Below are positions 1-7,537 of a DNA stretch of 10,012 nucleotides, in pieces. Origin of the DNA: Granulosicoccus sp965367215 (GTDB lineage Bacteria > Pseudomonadota > Gammaproteobacteria > Granulosicoccales > Granulosicoccaceae); NCBI GenBank assembly GCA_965367215.1, contig CBDUIJ010000211.1, positions 1 to 10,012 of the forward strand, in the 5' to 3' direction. Position 1 is the first letter of the stretch. Each line of letters opens with the position of its first letter. A program made the position numbers and the translations under genes. The notes beneath the pieces were generated by a model, which saw only the letters and a list, made by a program, of their open reading frames with translations, was not told where the DNA came from and did not search any database.

Positions 1-189
1 AGCCGGTGCATTGTGTGATCTCGTTCCCCTCTTGCCTCCGGCCGCCGGCACTGTCGGTCGCAGCGACTGGGGGGCATGTCTCAATTCAGGCATGCGGTGG
101 ACCTTGTCGGCACTGTTTTGACCTGCCGAGGCAGTAACTCACGACATAATCCTGAGTAGAGAATCATTTCCACTTTCACCGGGTAGCTC
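1..189. other. Upstream non-coding leader of the DUF5060 gene
   Basis: I see no convincing gene in this stretch. It contains a TTGACC hexamer (118-123) and a CATAAT hexamer (145-150), but 21 bp separate them, which is too far for a normal sigma-70 promoter. A short inverted repeat, CTGCC-GA-GGCAG, sits at 123-134, immediately after the TTGACC, and could be a small operator. The ribosome-binding region before the ATG at 190 is weak (GGG at 181-183). The end of any upstream gene lies outside the window. Confidence 0.4.
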
Positions 190-2670
190 ATGTCTCGTTT
201 CCATTCAGTCACTGTATTGGCGCTTTCCGTGCTGGCCAGCACCTTGTGCAGCAACGCATTGGCCGCCACCGTGCAGGGGCAGTTGTACAAATGGCACCCT
301 GTCGAGATCGACTTCAGTGGTCCGCTTGCCGACGAAACCGATACGGCTCCCAACCCGTTTCTGGATTACCGACTGACGGTGGAGCTGACCAGTCCTGCTG
401 GTGTTGTCACAAGAATCCCCGGATTCTTTGCCGGAAACGGCGAAGGCTATGGTCGAGGCAATATCTGGCGTGCCAGGTTTTCTGCGGATGAAACGGGTTT
501 GTGGACCTATGAGGCAAGCTTGCAGAAGGGGTCCGAACTTGCAGTGAGTCAGAACCTTTCCGAAGGTGAAGACATTGTTCTGGAAGGCGCGCAGGGCGAT
601 TTTCGAATTGCCCCGGCACCGCTCGACGCCCTCGGCTTTCTGCGGCAAGGGCGACTGGAATACGTCGGCAAGCATTACCTGAAATTTCGTGATGGTTCCT
701 ACTGGATAAAGGGGGGCACTGACAGTCCGGAGAACCTGATGGGTTTTGCGGGAATCGATGGCACCTTCGACCAGGGCGGCGAGGGCGAGAGCTTCGTACA
801 TGATTATGCTGCGCACCGCGCAGATTTCCGCGATGGCGATCCGCTGTTCACCCATTCTCAGACCGGCGCTGACAGTCGTGGCTTGATCGGTGCGCTCAAC
901 TATCTGGGCGAGCAGGGTGTCAACTCCGTCTATTTTCTGCCCATGAACCTCGGAGGCGACGGACAGGAGACCTACCCCTTCGTTGGCGCATCCAACAGCG
1001 CCTACGACAAGACTCACTACGACATCAGCAAACTGCATCAGTGGAACCGCGTGTTCGCGCATGCCCAGCAGCAGAGTGTTGCATTGAACATCGTATTGAG
1101 CGAGACCGAAGAGGCCAATGAACAATGGCTTGACGGTGGACAGCTGGGCGTGGAACGCAAGTTGTTCTTCAGAGAGCTGGTTGCACGCTTCTCCTACCTG
1201 CTGGCGGTCAAGTGGAATCTTGGGGAGGAGAACGATTTTCCGCGTGTCGAACTGGACAAGCATGCCGACTATCTGCAAGCCATCGACTGGAGCGCCAAAC
1301 CGATTGCCGTGCATACGCACATCAATCAGTTCTACCGTTACGGAGAGATCATCGGCGACTCTCGCTACAGCGCCAGTTCCATCCAGTACGATGAGCAGTA
1401 CGCCGGACAATTCGTTGAACAGTGGCGCAGCAATTCTGCCAATGCCGGTCGACCCTGGGTGCTGGACATGGATGAGAACACCAACGGTCTTTCGGCCGAT
1501 ACCACGCAAGAGCGACGCAAGCAGATCCTCTATGACGTGCTGTTCAGTGGCGGCAATATCGAATGGTACTTCGGTTATGAGCCGCAGCCGGTCGGGGGTG
1601 ACATCGACGCCGGCGACTTTCGGCAGCGCGAAGGCATGTGGCAGCAGATGCGATTGGCGCGTGAAATGATGCAACGCGAACTGCCGTTCTGGCTCATGGA
1701 GCCTGCCGACTGGCGTCTCAGTGGCGATAGTGATGCCTATGGCGGTGCGGAAGTGTTTGCTCTGCCCGGGCAGGTGTATGCAGTCTATCTGCCCGCCACC
1801 AATGGATCGGAACGTCTCGATACCGGCACGGTGGCCGGGCGTTTCGGGCAGAGATGGTTCGATCCTCGTACGGGGCAGATGACTCAGGGATCCGAGAATC
1901 TGCTGGCCAGCGACAGTCTGGAACTGGGCGCGCCTCCCTATGCCCAGGGTGATGACTGGGTTGTCCTGATCAATCGCCTGGATCAGGCCGAGAGCCCGGT
2001 CGAGGATGCCGGTGCCGACAATCGAGCACCACGATTCAACGCAGTACCCAGTCCAGAGGTGGCCGTTGGTGACGAGTTTCTGCTGACACTGAGCGCCATC
2101 GATGACGATGGAACGTTCCCCAGTGTGACGGTCGCTGCCATTCCGCCGGGTATGCGCATTCGCGGTCTGGGTAATGGCCAGCTGGAGCTGTCCTGGCAAG
2201 TGCCGGCGTCGGCAGCTGCCGAGTCGGTCGTGGAACTCGTGGCAATAGACGCGCTGGACGGTGCGTTGCGAACGATGCAGCCAATGACCATCCACGTGCG
2301 TGGCACCGGCAGTGACACCCAGGCACCAGTAGACGCATCGTCAGGCAATATCGACGACACAGCGGGTGAGGCGGCCGCTGAGGCACATGCACCGGTATTT
2401 CGCAGCGTATCGGTGCAGCAGGCAGGAGCCGGTGAGCACGTATCCGTGCGCATTGCCGCCGATGATGCCGATGGCATTCCGCCGGGTCTGGTCATTCTGG
2501 ATCCACCGGCCAACTCCAGTTTTGATGACAACGGCGATGGCACACGCACGTTCAGGTGGCAGGTGCCCACAGATGCAACCGGTACTCGCAGCTTTGCTTT
2601 CGAGGCTCGGGATCATGCCTTGCCGAACCTGACCGTCACGATGAACGTGGTATTCCAGATCACGCCGTGA
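190..2670 (+). CDS. Secreted DUF5060 glycosidase-like protein with two C-terminal Ig-like domains
   Basis: Probably an exported carbohydrate-active or carbohydrate-binding protein; the substrate is unknown. The N-terminus is a Sec signal peptide (residues 1 to about 26, ending SNALAA). Residues about 27-140 match the DUF5060 beta-sandwich (YKWHPVEIDFSG near the start, GLWTYEASL at 103-111). Residues about 150-500 look like the TIM-barrel glycosidase-like domain usual after DUF5060, with KGGTDSPENLMGF at 174-186. Acidic clusters NLGEEN (343-348) and LDMDEN (425-430) are candidate active-site strands; this assignment is inference. Residues about 508-597 resemble the putative collagen-binding domain that often ends these proteins. 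Two Ig/cadherin-like modules follow (about 611-704 and 732-825), sharing IPPG and WQVP motifs and carrying acidic DDDG/DDADG loops. There is no membrane anchor, so it is likely periplasmic or released. Confident in secretion and DUF5060; catalysis is unproven. Confidence 0.85.
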   Translation: MSRFHSVTVLALSVLASTLCSNALAATVQGQLYKWHPVEIDFSGPLADETDTAPNPFLDYRLTVELTSPAGVVTRIPGFFAGNGEGYGRGNIWRARFSADETGLWTYEASLQKGSELAVSQNLSEGEDIVLEGAQGDFRIAPAPLDALGFLRQGRLEYVGKHYLKFRDGSYWIKGGTDSPENLMGFAGIDGTFDQGGEGESFVHDYAAHRADFRDGDPLFTHSQTGADSRGLIGALNYLGEQGVNSVYFLPMNLGGDGQETYPFVGASNSAYDKTHYDISKLHQWNRVFAHAQQQSVALNIVLSETEEANEQWLDGGQLGVERKLFFRELVARFSYLLAVKWNLGEENDFPRVELDKHADYLQAIDWSAKPIAVHTHINQFYRYGEIIGDSRYSASSIQYDEQYAGQFVEQWRSNSANAGRPWVLDMDENTNGLSADTTQERRKQILYDVLFSGGNIEWYFGYEPQPVGGDIDAGDFRQREGMWQQMRLAREMMQRELPFWLMEPADWRLSGDSDAYGGAEVFALPGQVYAVYLPATNGSERLDTGTVAGRFGQRWFDPRTGQMTQGSENLLASDSLELGAPPYAQGDDWVVLINRLDQAESPVEDAGADNRAPRFNAVPSPEVAVGDEFLLTLSAIDDDGTFPSVTVAAIPPGMRIRGLGNGQLELSWQVPASAAAESVVELVAIDALDGALRTMQPMTIHVRGTGSDTQAPVDASSGNIDDTAGEAAAEAHAPVFRSVSVQQAGAGEHVSVRIAADDADGIPPGLVILDPPANSSFDDNGDGTRTFRWQVPTDATGTRSFAFEARDHALPNLTVTMNVVFQITP

Positions 2671-2778
2671 AGCCACGACGTCAGCAAATGGCGATCGCGT
2701 TACTCTGATCACAGTTCCTGTTGCCATGATGCTCCGGGCGTCACATCGCGGTTGCCGGGCAATTGTCGATAATGCCGC
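2671..2778. other. Intergenic gap without clear terminator or ribosome-binding site
   Basis: This gap of 108 bp separates two same-strand genes for secreted proteins. I find no strong hairpin terminator. The only promoter-like element is GATAAT at 2768-2773, which ends 5 bp before the next ATG and has no -35 partner at normal spacing. No Shine-Dalgarno sequence precedes the ATG at 2779. The genes may be cotranscribed, or the second mRNA may have almost no leader. Confidence 0.3.
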
Positions 2779-4032
2779 ATGAACTCGACAATATCAGTGC
2801 TGGCAGCGGTGCTGCTCACTCAGGTCTGGATGTCGGCTGGTGCCGACGACCAGTTGACAGAACATCAATGGCAGCCATTGCAAAGTCGCGACGGCTCCGT
2901 TCTGACTGCCCGCCATGAAGCGGCTGGTGTGGTGGTGGGCGATGCCATCTATCTCATCGGGGGTCGAGATAATCGGCCGGTCGAACGCTATTCGGTGAGC
3001 AGTGGTCAATGGGAAAACCTCGGTCTTGCACCGTTGGAGCTGCATCATGTGCAGCCGGTGGTGCTGGGTAGCGACATCGTGCTCGCCGGGGCGTTTACCT
3101 GTTGTTACCCGGAGGAGAAGATCGTTGCCGAGATGCATGTCTTCGACACCCTGACAAACACCTGGCGGGTGGGTGACAGCATGCCGGTCGACAGGCTTCG
3201 CGGCAGCACGGCAGCGGTTGCCCATCAGGGCCGTCTCTACCTGCTTGGCGGTAATACGCGCGGGCATTCCGGAGGCGCGGTCGCCTGGTTCGATGAATAT
3301 GATCCGGCCACCGGAAACTGGCGCACGCTACCGGATGCCCCCAATGCCAGAGATCATTTCTCGGCCGTGATGATCGGCAATGAGCTGGTGGCAGCCGCCG
3401 GTCGGCAGAGCAGCATGCCGAATCCGGCAGACAACCCGGTGCAGGCGGTGGACATCTATGATTTCGACACGGGTCTGTGGCGCAGTGTTTCCACCATTCC
3501 GACGCCAAGAGGTGGGGCGGTGGCCGTGGCTCATGGCCAGGAAGTCATCATTGCCGGTGGTGAAATCAACACCTCGAGTCTGGCCCTGAATGTCGTGGAA
3601 GCCTACGACATCGTTGCCGACCAGTGGCGTACCCTGAGTCCCATGAGTTCAGGACGCCATGGCAGCGGTGGCGGGGTGATCGACAATCGTCTGCTCATGC
3701 TCTCCGGTGCCAGTCACATTGGCGGCTCACATGAAACAGATGATGCCGAGATGCTGCAGTTGCCCGAAATTGCAGATGTTGTCGAGTCGCCGGCACCCGA
3801 GACGGTTGAGCCAGTGGATCCCCCGGAGTCTGAAGAGGTGAGAGGCGATGTTGAAGATGACATGGAGGTCGAAGGTGACGTTGCAGACGATGTCCCTGAT
3901 GACAGCGAGGCTGAGCAAGGCGCTGGACCATCGCCATCTTCGATCAGCCGCGGTGGAGCGGGCGGGCCCTTGTTGCTGATGGCGTTGACGCTGGCAGGGC
4001 TACGTCGTTACCGGCAGCTGCAACAATTATGA
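2779..4032 (+). CDS. Secreted kelch-repeat beta-propeller protein with GlyGly-CTERM-like tail
   Basis: A predicted extracytoplasmic kelch propeller, most likely a binding or structural module; no catalytic function can be read from it. Residues 1-22 form a signal peptide (ending MSAGA), which supports the ATG at 2779 although no ribosome-binding site precedes it. Residues about 45-315 contain five to six kelch blades, each with a GG or G-G turn and a later Trp (IGGRDN at 60-65, LGGNTR at 156-161, IAGGEIN at 258-264; DPATGNWRTL, DTGLWRSV, DQWRTL). A strongly acidic, Pro/Glu/Asp-rich stalk covers about 329-381. The C-terminus has Ser-rich sequence, RGGAGG (391-396), a short hydrophobic segment and a basic end (LRRYR, 408-412). 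This tripartite layout is that of GlyGly-CTERM proteins, known as substrates of rhombosortase. An ordinary C-terminal anchor is the alternative. Confidence 0.85.
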   Translation: MNSTISVLAAVLLTQVWMSAGADDQLTEHQWQPLQSRDGSVLTARHEAAGVVVGDAIYLIGGRDNRPVERYSVSSGQWENLGLAPLELHHVQPVVLGSDIVLAGAFTCCYPEEKIVAEMHVFDTLTNTWRVGDSMPVDRLRGSTAAVAHQGRLYLLGGNTRGHSGGAVAWFDEYDPATGNWRTLPDAPNARDHFSAVMIGNELVAAAGRQSSMPNPADNPVQAVDIYDFDTGLWRSVSTIPTPRGGAVAVAHGQEVIIAGGEINTSSLALNVVEAYDIVADQWRTLSPMSSGRHGSGGGVIDNRLLMLSGASHIGGSHETDDAEMLQLPEIADVVESPAPETVEPVDPPESEEVRGDVEDDMEVEGDVADDVPDDSEAEQGAGPSPSSISRGGAGGPLLLMALTLAGLRRYRQLQQL

Positions 4033-4105
4033 CAGCCTGCTTGCACTGAGGAATCGCTGCGTTTAGGGTGGCTGCTTCCTTTGCACTAGTGAGCCTCCTA
4101 CCGCC
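4033..4105. repeat. Short intergenic region with a TTGCACT direct repeat
   Basis: Two copies of TTGCACT occur at 4041-4047 and 4081-4087, exactly 40 bp apart and on the same face as the downstream fucU gene. The spacing is close to four helical turns, as seen with paired operators. A 7-mer pair can also arise by chance. No strong terminator hairpin, -10/-35 pair or Shine-Dalgarno sequence is visible in this gap. Confidence 0.25.
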
Positions 4106-4558
4106 GTGTTGAAATCCATCAATCCGCTGCTGAACGCCGATGTACTGCATGCCCTGGCTGCCATGGGTCATGGCGATACTCTGGTTTTGTGTGATGCCAA
4201 TTTTCCGGCTGAGAGCGTTGCCCGCCAGACATCCCTGGGCAAGCTGCTACGTATAGACGGTGCCAGTACGCCGGAAGTGGCTGAAGCGGTTCTATCGCTG
4301 ATGCCACTGGACACCTTTATCGATGATGCTGCCCAGTGCATGGCCGTCGTCGGCTCTCCTGATGAGCGACCAGCGGTACAGCAGGAAGTGCAGGCCATCA
4401 TCGATGCCAGTGAAACCGAGTCATTCCCACTGGTGCCGGTTGAGCGTTTTGCATTCTATGAAAAGGCCAAACAGGCCTATGCCGTCATTGCCAGTGGTGA
4501 GCCGCGGTTCTTCGGCTGCTTCATCCTGACCAAGGGCGTCATTCCTCCCAAGGCCTGA
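4106..4558 (+). CDS. fucU: RbsD/FucU-family sugar mutarotase, L-fucose mutarotase type
   Basis: The family interconverts alpha and beta anomers of a sugar (L-fucose for FucU, D-ribose or similar for RbsD), feeding the correct anomer to cytoplasmic catabolic enzymes. The 150-residue product follows the E. coli FucU pattern closely: the N-terminus MLKSINPLL, MGHGD with His22, D30 in CDANFPA, and RFAFYEKA near 114-121, ending GCFILTKGVIPP. His22 and the Arg/Tyr of the RFAFYE block are in the family's active-site region. The start is GTG at 4106, chosen because MLKSI aligns with the E. coli start; no good ribosome-binding site precedes it. It is about ten residues longer than E. coli FucU, mainly through an insert around 40-50. 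No fucose isomerase, kinase or aldolase is next to it. tdk starts 7 bp downstream, implying cotranscription. Substrate specificity is inferred from similarity only. Confidence 0.88.
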   Translation: MLKSINPLLNADVLHALAAMGHGDTLVLCDANFPAESVARQTSLGKLLRIDGASTPEVAEAVLSLMPLDTFIDDAAQCMAVVGSPDERPAVQQEVQAIIDASETESFPLVPVERFAFYEKAKQAYAVIASGEPRFFGCFILTKGVIPPKA

Positions 4559-4565
4559 TCGAAAC

Positions 4566-5159
4566 ATGGCTCAGCTCTATTTCTACTACTCTGCCATGAA
4601 TGCCGGCAAGTCCACCTCCTTGCTGCAATCGGCACACAATTACCGAGAGCAGGGTATGCAGGTGAGTCTGTACACCGCTGCCATTGATGATCGCTATGGC
4701 CGAGGCTTCATTCGGTCCCGAATCGGTCTGCAGGAAAACGCGCTGCTGTTCGATGCTGATACCGAATTTCTGGCGGCAATCCAGCAGCAACACGAGGCAG
4801 ACTCTCTGGCCTGTGTGCTGATAGACGAGGCACAATTCCTGTCACGCGCACAGGTGGATGAATTGGCCAGGGTCGTGGATGAACTGGATATCCCCGTTCT
4901 GTGCTTCGGCATACGTACCGATTTTCAGGGGGAAATGTTTCCGGGTTCCTCTCGCCTGTTGGCCATAGCCGACAAGTTGCAGGAGCTGAAGACGGTCTGT
5001 ACCTGCGGCAGGAAGGCGACGATGACAGTCAGATTCGATGCCTCGGGACAGGCCGTGGCAGCCGGTGCTCAGGTCGAGATCGGTGGCAATGATCGATACG
5101 TGTCCAAGTGCCGCAGGCATTATCGGCAGCTGATGGATGCTGCCAGCAAGCTCAGCTGA
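4566..5159 (+). CDS. tdk: Thymidine kinase, type II
   Basis: Phosphorylates thymidine (and deoxyuridine) to the monophosphate with ATP in the cytoplasm, salvaging nucleosides for DNA synthesis. The 197-residue protein shows the complete type II pattern: the P-loop SAMNAGKST (9-17), the Walker B/catalytic DEAQFL (87-92) with the Glu that acts as general base in the family, FGIRTDFQGEMFPGS (114-128), and the lasso with a zinc site formed by CTC (C145, C147) and C182/H185 in KCRRH. GGNDRYVS (173-180) is the thymidine-contacting segment. The length is near that of the E. coli enzyme (205). It lies 7 bp after fucU and is probably translated from the same mRNA. Its last 8 bp overlap the end of the convergent DUF2325 gene, so no terminator separates them. 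No key residue is missing. Confidence 0.96.
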   Translation: MAQLYFYYSAMNAGKSTSLLQSAHNYREQGMQVSLYTAAIDDRYGRGFIRSRIGLQENALLFDADTEFLAAIQQQHEADSLACVLIDEAQFLSRAQVDELARVVDELDIPVLCFGIRTDFQGEMFPGSSRLLAIADKLQELKTVCTCGRKATMTVRFDASGQAVAAGAQVEIGGNDRYVSKCRRHYRQLMDAASKLS

Positions 5160-6402
5160 GCGTCTCGTAGAGGCTGCGTGTGAAAGCGGACAGGCTTGAT
5201 CGCTGCATGAAGATCATGGGCTTGTCCTGCTTGGCACACAGCGTTCGTGCCTTCTGCATGGCGCTGTGACTGATGCAGTCAGTCGGGCACATGACCACAT
5301 CAGCCTGACTGACCAGTTCCGAAATACGATGGGGGCAGGTTTCGCGCCCCCCGTCATGATGCAGGAAGCGCCCCTCGCAGGACTCGACCAGCGCCTGAAA
5401 GTGTCGGCGTTGCTGTGTCTTGCCACCCAGATAGAGGACACACTGGCCACACAGTTTCAGGTCCCTGACGGCCGGGCAATCTGCAGCTTGCGCCGCGTCG
5501 GAGTCCGGGACGAGAGGCTGATCCAGTCGCGACTCCAGCAATCCTTCCAGACGTTGTACATCGCTCTGCAATTGGTGATTGTCGCTTTGCTGCTCGAGCA
5601 GAGACTGTTGCAGTTCTTCCACCTTATCCTGCAGCTGAGTGGCATGCAGGACGCTGGCTGTCTGTCGGGAAAGAGCATCAGCTGCGCTCGTCTCCTGTAA
5701 CGGTCTGTGGGAATTCAACGATTGCAGTTGGCCCTGCAGTTTCCGGTTTTCAAGCTTCAGCGTATCCGCCTGACGAGTCTGCTCCTGCAGCGCTTCGCTG
5801 GTTTGCTCATGACGTGCTCTGAGAGACTGCAGCTCCTTGTTGAGTGAAGCCAGCTGACGGTCCTGTTCCTGTAACCGCCCGCGTTCCTGGCAGGAGCTTG
5901 CGCCCGACAGGTGCGACATCATGTGCACCTGACCGAAAACATCGAGAATGATGGCGCGAGTCGCCAGAGGATGAGTGATCAGGGCCCACAGGCTGCCAGC
6001 CACCTGGCCGGATCGCCAGCCGTTGTCCCACTGGGACAGCAATGCAGCCTCATCCCTGGCACTGCGGAACTGTTTTACCGCGACAGCAAACTTCTTCTCC
6101 AGCAGTTTCTGCAGGCGTTGCGAGAGTGGGTGCTTGTTGTTCTCGGCATTCTCGACTGCCAGTTGATGAATCTCGTAATCACTGGCGCCCTTGACTGTCA
6201 GCCCGGCCTTGCCCGCCTGTTGCCGGACTTCTGCAAGCGTCAGGCAAGTGCCAACGACCATGCAATGCCAGCAAGTCTGCAGCTCCCATAACTTGTAGCG
6301 GGCACTTCGAGCCTGCGCCTGCCGGTAGTCCGGACGATGGTGGGTCAGGGGAAAGACCGGTACTTCCGGTGCAGTCGGTTGAGACGTCAACAGGTGTTTC
6401 AT
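5152..6402 (-). CDS. DUF2325 domain protein with Cys/His-rich N-terminal region and central coiled coil
   Basis: Function unknown; a regulatory or metal-responsive role is possible but inferred. Three parts are visible in 416 residues. The N-terminal helical region (about 25-170) carries C44, C47 and C53 (TCWHCMVVGTC), ASDYEIH (73-79) and VFGQVHMMSHLSGAS (155-169) with H160 and H164 followed by C171; these Cys/His blocks recur in proteobacterial members and could bind metal. Residues about 172-292 form a long Gln/Leu/Glu-rich coiled coil, suggesting a dimer. The C-terminal DUF2325 domain (about 318-412) has CGQCVLYLGG, HHDGGRE and CPTDCISHSAM. There is no signal peptide or membrane segment. 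It is the second gene after the 349-residue orphan, 56 bp downstream, and should share its Fur-box promoter. The + strand reading frames inside this region are shadows. High confidence in family, none in function. Confidence 0.88.
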   Translation of the reverse strand: MKHLLTSQPTAPEVPVFPLTHHRPDYRQAQARSARYKLWELQTCWHCMVVGTCLTLAEVRQQAGKAGLTVKGASDYEIHQLAVENAENNKHPLSQRLQKLLEKKFAVAVKQFRSARDEAALLSQWDNGWRSGQVAGSLWALITHPLATRAIILDVFGQVHMMSHLSGASSCQERGRLQEQDRQLASLNKELQSLRARHEQTSEALQEQTRQADTLKLENRKLQGQLQSLNSHRPLQETSAADALSRQTASVLHATQLQDKVEELQQSLLEQQSDNHQLQSDVQRLEGLLESRLDQPLVPDSDAAQAADCPAVRDLKLCGQCVLYLGGKTQQRRHFQALVESCEGRFLHHDGGRETCPHRISELVSQADVVMCPTDCISHSAMQKARTLCAKQDKPMIFMQRSSLSAFTRSLYETLS

Positions 6403-6458
6403 GGTGATGTCCGAATCCGGCAGAGGTGGGGACGAAGGGGCGTTCCGGTCTGAACCTG

Positions 6459-7508
6459 TCAGTGGATCATCGGGGTTTCATTGAAATGTTCGCAATCCTG
6501 GTGGAGCTCTTCTCGCGCCTGCAGTTCACGAATGTCCCAGTGTCGACTTGGCAGTGGTGTTCCAATCTGACGCAGAATTGCCTGGAATTCCTCACTGCGT
6601 GCCAGCAGGCGATTGACCGAATCGGAGGGCAACCATTCGCTGAGCTGTCGCTGTGTACGGGTAGCGTCACCCGCAGAGAAGTCGGCCAGTGTGCCCAGAT
6701 ACATCGCTTCGACAGCAGACAGTTCAGGGCAGCACAGGCACTTGATAGCCGGAGGATGGGCGCTGTAGCGGATGGCTTCAACCAGTACGGCATCGACCAC
6801 GACCTGCAACTCGGGCAGAGCTGCATGCTGACACAGCATCGGCACGACCTGAGCGCCGAGACCGGCGTAGGAGAGTGTCCTCTTGCGCAGTCTCAGGGAA
6901 TTGAGCAGAACGGATTCACCCAGAGACAGCTCAGCGGTCAACGAGACCGAGCGATGTTCTACCGGACCGTTGTGGTTGGGCATGCCGCGCCAGCTTGGCG
7001 TGAAGACATGGCTTCCACCTCGGCGGAAACAGTCGGCACTGCACACGGCCGCTGCCGCCTTGCTGAAAGGTTCTATGGAAGGCGCATCGAGGCAGTGTCT
7101 GGCGAGGTTCCTGGCCTCTTCCGCTTGTCCGCCGTGAATCTTGCACAACAGGCAGAGCACCAGATTCTCGGTGTCGGACAGCCATTGCGACTCGTGGGAG
7201 TCAGCCTGTTCCAGGTGGTTTGCCGGATTGAGCAGTATTTCCGCCAGCAGGTTGACGGCTTCGATGGTGTGCTGGCGTTCCGAGCCGGCATCGATGATTC
7301 TGCCCAGGGTGTCCAGTACATAGCGCGCGGCGATGGAGGCCTTGGGCGTTCGGCCACGGGCACGAGGTACGGCCAGAAGCAGTCTGGCAGGTAGCGGCAG
7401 ATCCTGAAAGCGTGTGCGGCTGGCGCTTGCAGCCTGAATCGAACCCGGCCGGGCAAGTGCGCGAGGGGCGCTCCTCAAGGCCTCAGTGGAGATGATGACT
7501 GGGTTCAT
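6459..7508 (-). CDS. Uncharacterised Cys/His-rich protein, first gene of Fur-box unit
   Basis: I do not recognise the family. The 349-residue product has no signal peptide or membrane helix and appears cytoplasmic, mostly helical, with alanine/leucine-rich stretches that could be tetratricopeptide-like in places. It has ten cysteines, several clustered: CLLC (C119, C122), C156/C160, and CLCC (C257, C259, C260), plus about fourteen histidines. This composition fits a metal- or cluster-binding protein but proves nothing. The N-terminal 55 residues are basic and low in structure. The start at 7508 is well supported by the Shine-Dalgarno sequence AAGAGGTG (7514-7521) at good spacing. A strong Fur box lies 30 bp upstream of the start codon. 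The DUF2325 gene follows in the same direction, so the two probably act together. A 322-codon open frame on the opposite strand (6426-7394) has no comparable start signal and is taken as a shadow. Confidence 0.72.
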   Translation of the reverse strand: MNPVIISTEALRSAPRALARPGSIQAASASRTRFQDLPLPARLLLAVPRARGRTPKASIAARYVLDTLGRIIDAGSERQHTIEAVNLLAEILLNPANHLEQADSHESQWLSDTENLVLCLLCKIHGGQAEEARNLARHCLDAPSIEPFSKAAAAVCSADCFRRGGSHVFTPSWRGMPNHNGPVEHRSVSLTAELSLGESVLLNSLRLRKRTLSYAGLGAQVVPMLCQHAALPELQVVVDAVLVEAIRYSAHPPAIKCLCCPELSAVEAMYLGTLADFSAGDATRTQRQLSEWLPSDSVNRLLARSEEFQAILRQIGTPLPSRHWDIRELQAREELHQDCEHFNETPMIH

Positions 7509-7513
7509 GCGTA

Positions 7514-7521
7514 CACCTCTT
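7514..7521 (-). promoter_or_regulatory. Strong Shine-Dalgarno for the 349-residue protein
   Basis: Read on the minus strand this is AAGAGGTG, with 7 nt between the GG and the ATG at 7508. It is the clearest ribosome-binding site in the window and settles both the strand and the start of an otherwise unrecognised gene. Confidence 0.8.
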
Positions 7522-7537
7522 GAAAAATGGTACTAAC

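Noticed and set aside
205..2295. 696-codon open frame on the minus strand
   Set aside because: It lies wholly opposite the well-supported DUF5060 gene, has no recognisable domain or start signal, and is a GC-bias shadow.
2661..2671. Palindrome TCACG-C-CGTGA over the stop codon of the DUF5060 gene
   Set aside because: The loop would be one base, which cannot form a hairpin, and no T-run follows.
4050..4080. Possible terminator hairpin AGGAA...TTCCT after the kelch gene
   Set aside because: Only 5 bp pair before mismatches, the loop is long and no T-run follows; too weak to report.
6426..7394. 322-codon open frame on the plus strand
   Set aside because: It is antisense to the 349-residue gene, which has a strong ribosome-binding site and Fur box; this frame has neither, and its product looks like no family.
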